Positions 59,518-64,000 of a DNA stretch of 64,000 nt are shown one piece after another. The notes below the pieces were generated by a model, which ran no database searches, had not been told where the DNA came from, and saw only the letters and a program-made list of their open reading frames with translations. Location of the stretch: positions 82,614 to 146,613 of the forward strand of contig NZ_GL892006.1 in the NCBI RefSeq assembly GCF_000213575.1, in the 5' to 3' direction. Position 1 is the stretch's first letter, and every line of letters starts with the position of its first letter. The translations under genes and the position numbers were made by a program. The DNA is from Dysgonomonas mossii DSM 22836 (GTDB lineage Bacteria; Bacteroidota; Bacteroidia; Bacteroidales; Dysgonomonadaceae).

Positions 59518-60945
59518 TTATTTTACAAAAGAAAAAGCTAATGCAGCCTGATCTTTAGGAAGTCCTGTCGGAATTGACACTTCAATTCCTTGTGCTGTTT
59601 TCTTCCATTTTACAGTTTTACCTGTCTGCAAGAATTTCATTTTACTCCCTTTCGCTGGTTCATTGCCTTTCCATACAACAGTAGTAGGCAGAGGCTTTCC
59701 TTCTTCCAAGCACACAATAGCATATATCGTTTTGCCATCTTTACTTTGAGTAAACCACGTTTTACCATCATTATAAACAGGAGTGGTGCGTGTGTTATAT
59801 ATCGCTTCTCCATTCTTGATTGTCCAATCACCTATTTTCTCCAGTCGTTCAATGACCTGATCAGGCAATGTTCCGTCGGGTTTTGGACCGATACCCAATA
59901 ATAAATTTCCTCCTTTCGCTACAATCTCCACGAGGGTATGTATTACAGCAGCCGGTGATTTATATTGATCTGTTGGAACATATCCCCAATCCCAACCTAG
60001 GGTAATACAGCTCTCCCAAGGATGATCCAGTTGTGTTTCGGGAATCCCCCTTTCGGGTGTCTGATAATTTTCATTTTCTCCGGGAACGGTACGATCTACA
60101 ACCAATATACCGGGCTGATAACGTCGTGCCATCGCAGCTATTTTAGGCATATCAATATCTTGAGCTCCTCTATAATTTTTACCGGCACGCTCGGCATCTC
60201 CGCTACGTGCAGGACGTACCCAGCCACCATCGAGCCACAATATATCAATATTACCATAGTCGCCGTTCATAAGTTCCTCTATCTGGTTATAAGTAAACTC
60301 TTTGAACTTGTTCCATCGCCACTTATTTTCTTCAATATTGTAATTATTATTACGGTTAGGAGTCGGATATCTATCCCACCAATAATATTGAGAATGCCAG
60401 TCGGGTTTTGAATAGTAAGCTCCTATCATATAACCTTCGCTACGAAATGCATTGAACACTTCTTTAGCAATATTACTACGTGGATCATTCTTAAATGCGC
60501 CCTTTGTTACCGAAAAATCGGATTGCTTTGTATCAAACAGGTTGAACCCATCGTGGTGCTTTGTTGTGAAAACAACGTAATTCATCCCTGCCTTTTTTCC
60601 ATACTTAGCCCAAAAAGCCGGATCTAGTTTTTCAGGTTTAAAGCTATTTATCGTATTCCAATAGTTTCGTTTATAGGCATCATAAGTAATTGTAGAATCG
60701 CGAGGAATCCAATCTTCTTCTTCACCGCAAATAGACCAAGACTCTACAATTCCGAGCTGAGAGTATAATCCGTAGTGAATAAGCATTCCAAACTTCTGGT
60801 CTTGCCACTTGTCGAGTTTATCCAATACTTTTTCATCCTTAGGCCATGTGTACGACTCTGACCTGCCGTGAGCAAAAGTTTGGGCAAACGTATTTGACGT
60901 TATCAATATCGACAACAATAAAAGAGTAATGATTTTTCTATTCAT
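59518..60945 (-). CDS. GH29 alpha-L-fucosidase
   Basis: 475 residues with signal peptide (MNRKIITLLLLSILITSNTFAQ). The GH29 barrel starts with WQDQKFGMLIHYGLYSQ, has VVFTTKHHDGFNLFDTKQSDF (the conserved His-His-Asp-Gly-Phe) and the nucleophile in DILWLDGGW (near 238). A C-terminal beta-sandwich follows (from about 375). It removes terminal fucose from glycans in the periplasm or at the surface. No other fucose genes are adjacent; the specificity of linkage is unknown. Confidence 0.92.
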   Translation of the reverse strand: MNRKIITLLLLSILITSNTFAQTFAHGRSESYTWPKDEKVLDKLDKWQDQKFGMLIHYGLYSQLGIVESWSICGEEEDWIPRDSTITYDAYKRNYWNTINSFKPEKLDPAFWAKYGKKAGMNYVVFTTKHHDGFNLFDTKQSDFSVTKGAFKNDPRSNIAKEVFNAFRSEGYMIGAYYSKPDWHSQYYWWDRYPTPNRNNNYNIEENKWRWNKFKEFTYNQIEELMNGDYGNIDILWLDGGWVRPARSGDAERAGKNYRGAQDIDMPKIAAMARRYQPGILVVDRTVPGENENYQTPERGIPETQLDHPWESCITLGWDWGYVPTDQYKSPAAVIHTLVEIVAKGGNLLLGIGPKPDGTLPDQVIERLEKIGDWTIKNGEAIYNTRTTPVYNDGKTWFTQSKDGKTIYAIVCLEEGKPLPTTVVWKGNEPAKGSKMKFLQTGKTVKWKKTAQGIEVSIPTGLPKDQAALAFSFVK

Positions 60946-60989
60946 GCTATATTGAGATTTAAAATTTCTATTTTTCTGAGTTGCTCATC

Positions 60990-62558
60990 TTATATTTTTT
61001 CCTTTTTCATCTTCTCTGCGAGTGCTTCAGCACATCGTTCACCATCCATTGCTGCAGAGACAATGCCTCCGGCATACCCGGCTCCTTCCCCACATGGGTA
61101 AAGCCCCTCTATTTCTATATGCTGCATCGTTTCACGATCTCGGATAATACGTACAGGAGAAGATGTGCGGCTTTCTACCGCCAGAAGTATTGCATCATTT
61201 GTCAAATATCCTTTATAGCTCTGCCCCACCTTTTTGAAGGCTTCTTGCAAGCGCGATGCAACAAATTTCGGCATCCATTCGTGCATCGAAGAAGACACAA
61301 CTCCTGGAGCATACGATGTTTCGGGCAAAGTAGAACTCTTCTTTCCGTTTACAAAATCATACAATCGCTGTGCCGGAGCCACCTGAGTCTTTCCTCCGTG
61401 TACCCATGCCGATTCTTCCAGATCTTCTACAAACTTGAGCAAAGCCAGTTCGTTATATTTTTCATATTCAGGAAAATCTTCAGGATGGATCTCAACCACT
61501 ACACCTGAGTTAGACCAACGAGAGCCACGGTTAGATGGAGACATACCATTCACTACAACCTGTCTAGGGCCACTTGCCGATGGTACGATTGTTCCTCCCG
61601 GACACATACAAAATGAGTATACACCTCGCCCTCCTGCCTGAACTACAAAGCTATACTCTGCTGCAGGCAAATATTCTCCTCGTCCTTCTTCACAATGATA
61701 TTGTATTTGATCGATCAGATGAGAGGGATGTTCTACTCTAAATCCAACAGCTAATCCCTTGGCCTCTATTTTTATTTTCTGGTCGTATAGCATATAATAA
61801 ACATCTCGGGCTGAGTGTCCTGTTGCTAAAATAACCTGACCATGAAAAACTTTTCCTATATTAGTTTCTATTCCTTTTACACTACCGTCTTCTATAATCA
61901 GCTTATCCATCCGTGTTTGGAAGTGAACCTCTCCGCCTGATAGTATAATTTGCACACGCATTTTTTCTATTATACCCGGTAGTTTATCTGTACCGATATG
62001 CGGATGTGCATCAACAAGCACAGATGCATCAGCACCATGCTGGCAAAAAACATTTAGAATTTTTTCTACATTACCACGTTTCTTACTTCGGGTATAAAGT
62101 TTTCCATCCGAATAAGCCCCTGCTCCCCCCTCACCAAAACAATAGTTGGACTCTGGATTCACAACATGCTCACGATTCATCAGTGCTGTATCACGTTTAC
62201 GATCACGAACATTTTTACCTCGCTCTACTACTATGGGACGAATACCCAGCTCTATAAGGCGTAATGCTGCAAACAGACCTGCCGGCCCTGCTCCTACGAC
62301 AATAGCCTGCGGACAATGCTTTACATTGGGGTAATAAGTAGTTTGGAAATCCGGATCATTTTGTTCTTCATTAATGTAGCCTCTTACTTTGAGATTCACG
62401 AAAATATTTCGTTGGCGGGCATCAATAGAACGGCGAAGAATACGAACCGAATTTATATCTCTTAATGGAATACCTGTCTGGGATGAATAGATGCGTCTGA
62501 CTTTCTCGATATCTGACGCCTGCTCTGGCGTAATGCGTAAGTCTATATCTTTTTGCAT
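60990..62558 (-). CDS. FAD-dependent dehydrogenase (COG2509 type)
   Basis: 522 residues from the ATG at 62558; the frame runs on to 62615, but that part is a hydrophobic read-through from outside the promoter. A short N-terminal domain (ITPEQASDIEKVRRIYSSQTG) precedes the Rossmann FAD-binding motif VVGAGPAGLFAALRLIELG (near 90-110) and the ERG... FGEGGAGAYSDGKL segment characteristic of this COG2509 family, then VILATGHSARDVY and the C-terminal GLYPCGEGAGYAGGIVSAAMDG. The natural substrate of the family is unknown to me. It lies 44 bp past the fucosidase start on the same strand. Confidence 0.85.
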   Translation of the reverse strand: MQKDIDLRITPEQASDIEKVRRIYSSQTGIPLRDINSVRILRRSIDARQRNIFVNLKVRGYINEEQNDPDFQTTYYPNVKHCPQAIVVGAGPAGLFAALRLIELGIRPIVVERGKNVRDRKRDTALMNREHVVNPESNYCFGEGGAGAYSDGKLYTRSKKRGNVEKILNVFCQHGADASVLVDAHPHIGTDKLPGIIEKMRVQIILSGGEVHFQTRMDKLIIEDGSVKGIETNIGKVFHGQVILATGHSARDVYYMLYDQKIKIEAKGLAVGFRVEHPSHLIDQIQYHCEEGRGEYLPAAEYSFVVQAGGRGVYSFCMCPGGTIVPSASGPRQVVVNGMSPSNRGSRWSNSGVVVEIHPEDFPEYEKYNELALLKFVEDLEESAWVHGGKTQVAPAQRLYDFVNGKKSSTLPETSYAPGVVSSSMHEWMPKFVASRLQEAFKKVGQSYKGYLTNDAILLAVESRTSSPVRIIRDRETMQHIEIEGLYPCGEGAGYAGGIVSAAMDGERCAEALAEKMKKEKI

Positions 62559-62578
62559 GATTAATTGTAATTGAAGCA

Positions 62579-62586
62579 CAAAGATA
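62579..62586 (-). promoter_or_regulatory. -7 promoter box for FAD-dehydrogenase gene (TATCTTTG)
   Basis: Exact TAnnTTTG on the minus strand, 20 bp before the ATG at 62558. It decides that start. Confidence 0.5.
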
Positions 62587-62605
62587 AAATATTTAGAGCA
62601 TAAAG

Positions 62606-62635
62606 AAAAGCACAAGTAGTGATACTTGCGCTTTT
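62606..62635 (-). terminator. Terminator after the MFS gene
   Basis: A 13-bp stem with one mismatch (62606-62618 with 62623-62635; AAAAGCACAAGTA side), loop GTGA. T-rich after the stem on the minus strand. It is about 120 bp past the MFS stop. Confidence 0.7.
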
Positions 62636-62755
62636 GTTACTCAGTTACATTTTCAATGTTTATTTTAAATCAATTACTGCTAAACAATAATAAAAAGCTA
62701 TTGACATCTATATAATATACGATTGGAAATAATAAAAAGCTGCATGAAAATATTT

Positions 62756-64000
62756 TTATCCTGCGTTCCGATCTCTTTTCTTCACACGAACAGCGTCTCC
62801 GGCATCGGGTGTTAACTTTGTGAAACCATATAGAGAAACAATACCGAGTATTGCCACAAAGATGAAAGCCAAACGGAAATCTGCAACAGTATAATGTTCA
62901 GAATATCCGTTTATCATATTGGAGAATCTCAGGAATACTGCTCCCATTGCAATCCCCATTCCTGTAGACATTTGTTGCACGGTACTGTATAATGTGTTAG
63001 CCGCAGTCATCTGCTGCTGTGGTATTTCTGCAAAGGCCAACGTTGTAATAGCACTAAACTGCATGGAGCGAAACATTCCCGACAGAAACATTACCACAAC
63101 AATCAATACGACAGGAGTAGTTGGCAACAACAATGCCGTGAAAAAAGAAAATAAAGCGACAAGAAAACCATTCACAACTAGCACTGTTCGGAAATTATAG
63201 TGACGCATCACCCATATAGTTGCGGGTTTCATTGCCAGATTGCCTGCCATGGTAGCCAAAAATAATGATCCTGACTCAAATGGATTTAGCCCAAATCCTT
63301 CCTGAAACATCAATGGTATAAGATATGGCGCCACCCCTATCACCATACGAGAAAGAGAACCTGTAAATATAGTTACCTTATAAGTAGGAATTCGTATAAC
63401 AGAATAGTCTATCAGAGGATTTGATATATGTTTCGAATAGCGAACATTAAACAGGAGCAAACAGATACTAACCAGTATAAGTAGTACAGATACATAGTAC
63501 GGCACCTCCCTGCGGCTAAGTAGTTCCACCCCATACATGAACCCGACTAAGGCTGAACCACTGAGGACAAACCCAACTAAATCGAACCGTTTCTTAGGAG
63601 AATTGTTCTTCTCTTCTTCAGGAATAAAACGCCAGGCGAGAATCACACATATTATACTAATAGGGATATTGAGGTAAAAAATCCAATGCCAAGTCCAATA
63701 AGTTGTAAGATACCCTCCTACTACAGGTCCTAAAATAGGAGCGACAAGCGCAGGCCATACAATGTATGCCATTGCCGTCACCAGTTTATCTTTCGTGACC
63801 GATTTAAGTACAGCTAGCCTTCCCACGGGAGTCATCATTGCACCGGCCATACCTTGAAATATTCTGAATAGAACAAACTGTGTCAATGTCTGAGACATAC
63901 CACACAGAGCTGATGCAGTGATAAACAAGACAATAGATGTACAAAAAACTTTACGAATACCATACCTATCGGCAATCCAACCACTTACAGGAATAAAGAT
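62756..64000 (-). CDS. MFS drug/solute exporter, DHA2 (EmrB/QacA) type, 5' end beyond the window
   Basis: At least 414 residues; the frame stays open to the edge of the window, so the start is not visible. The visible N-terminal part includes the MFS motif A (GWIADRYGIRKVF) at the edge, then LFITASALCGM, FRIFQGMAGAMMTPVGRLAVLK, and WPALVAPILGPVVGGYLTTYWTWHWIFYLNIPI, the motif C region that marks antiporters. DHA2 members have 14 TM helices and export drugs or other compounds. It ends in a charged tail (VRVKKRDRNAG). Its position after the FAD-dehydrogenase gene's promoter gives no hint of substrate. Confidence 0.88.
   Translation of the reverse strand: MFIPVSGWIADRYGIRKVFCTSIVLFITASALCGMSQTLTQFVLFRIFQGMAGAMMTPVGRLAVLKSVTKDKLVTAMAYIVWPALVAPILGPVVGGYLTTYWTWHWIFYLNIPISIICVILAWRFIPEEEKNNSPKKRFDLVGFVLSGSALVGFMYGVELLSRREVPYYVSVLLILVSICLLLFNVRYSKHISNPLIDYSVIRIPTYKVTIFTGSLSRMVIGVAPYLIPLMFQEGFGLNPFESGSLFLATMAGNLAMKPATIWVMRHYNFRTVLVVNGFLVALFSFFTALLLPTTPVVLIVVVMFLSGMFRSMQFSAITTLAFAEIPQQQMTAANTLYSTVQQMSTGMGIAMGAVFLRFSNMINGYSEHYTVADFRLAFIFVAILGIVSLYGFTKLTPDAGDAVRVKKRDRNAG

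Noticed and set aside
62559-62615. 19-codon extension of the FAD-dehydrogenase gene
   Set aside because: The exact -7 box at 62579-62586 lies inside it and the added residues are a hydrophobic run unlike the family N-terminus.
1-64000. CRISPR arrays, tRNA, rRNA, IS elements, prophage genes
   Set aside because: I looked for direct-repeat arrays, cloverleaf-like sequences, transposases and integrases and saw none; weak or very divergent ones could be missed by eye.

Overview
This window looks like a chromosome segment from a Bacteroidota bacterium, most probably of the order Bacteroidales (a Dysgonomonas-like relative is my guess; no rRNA or other marker settles it). The grounds are low GC, genes preceded by the Bacteroidota -7 box TAnnTTTG instead of a Shine-Dalgarno, a fused SecDF, many TonB-dependent receptors and lipoproteins with the family's short lipobox, a GldB-like lipoprotein, and lysine/isoleucine-rich proteins. 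I see no IS element, tRNA, rRNA or CRISPR array. The right edge cuts an MFS transporter gene.

Layout. 1-7 kb: outer-membrane barrel, AraC-type regulator, two small proteins, dipeptidyl peptidase IV, and a GH13 alpha-amylase lipoprotein with a palindromic operator candidate upstream. 7-12 kb: a vitamin B12 uptake operon (BtuB receptor, BtuG-like surface propeller lipoprotein, BtuF-like binding lipoprotein) behind a clear cobalamin riboswitch. 12-28.6 kb: mostly housekeeping genes (RluA-type pseudouridine synthase, XRE-cupin regulator with an acyl-CoA ligase, SecDF, DnaB, GldB-like, TsaD, GNAT, 5-formyl-THF cyclo-ligase, S41 protease, dCMP deaminase, pyrophosphatase, metallophosphoesterase). 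28.6-30.6 kb: a translationally coupled AAA ATPase plus TOPRIM-like pair resembling OLD/PARIS-type defence modules. 30.6-42.1 kb: a nine-gene operon for a MacAB-TolC-like export system (adaptor, ATPase, two duplicated permease pairs, TolC) that ends with its own NtrC-family response regulator and histidine kinase. It is preceded by a plausible sigma-54 promoter and a 14-bp palindrome at the spacing expected for the activator. 42.1-45.4 kb: a degenerate-Nudix (NrtR-type) regulator divergent from a GH3 glycosidase, with twin identical-architecture operators between them. 45.5-49.4 kb: two exported phosphatases flanking a TonB-dependent receptor. 49.7-53.4 kb: a second TonB receptor with a His/Cys-rich small membrane protein and a DUF4625-like lipoprotein, probably metal uptake. 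53.5-57.3 kb: LemA/TPM/DUF4230 genes, then an OhrR-type thiol regulator with nitroreductase and thiol peroxidase. 57.5-64 kb: an ABC-F ATPase behind a long leader with three small ORFs and several hairpins, then a GH29 fucosidase, an FAD-dependent dehydrogenase and the truncated MFS transporter.

The best candidates for undescribed biology are the ATPase/TOPRIM pair, the self-contained sigma-54 exporter operon, the ABC-F leader, the phosphatase-receptor-phosphatase locus, and a 20-bp block found identically in two gene-free stretches 23 kb apart. Residue positions quoted for long proteins are estimated from base positions and may be off by a few. Family calls are from memory of motifs, not from searches.
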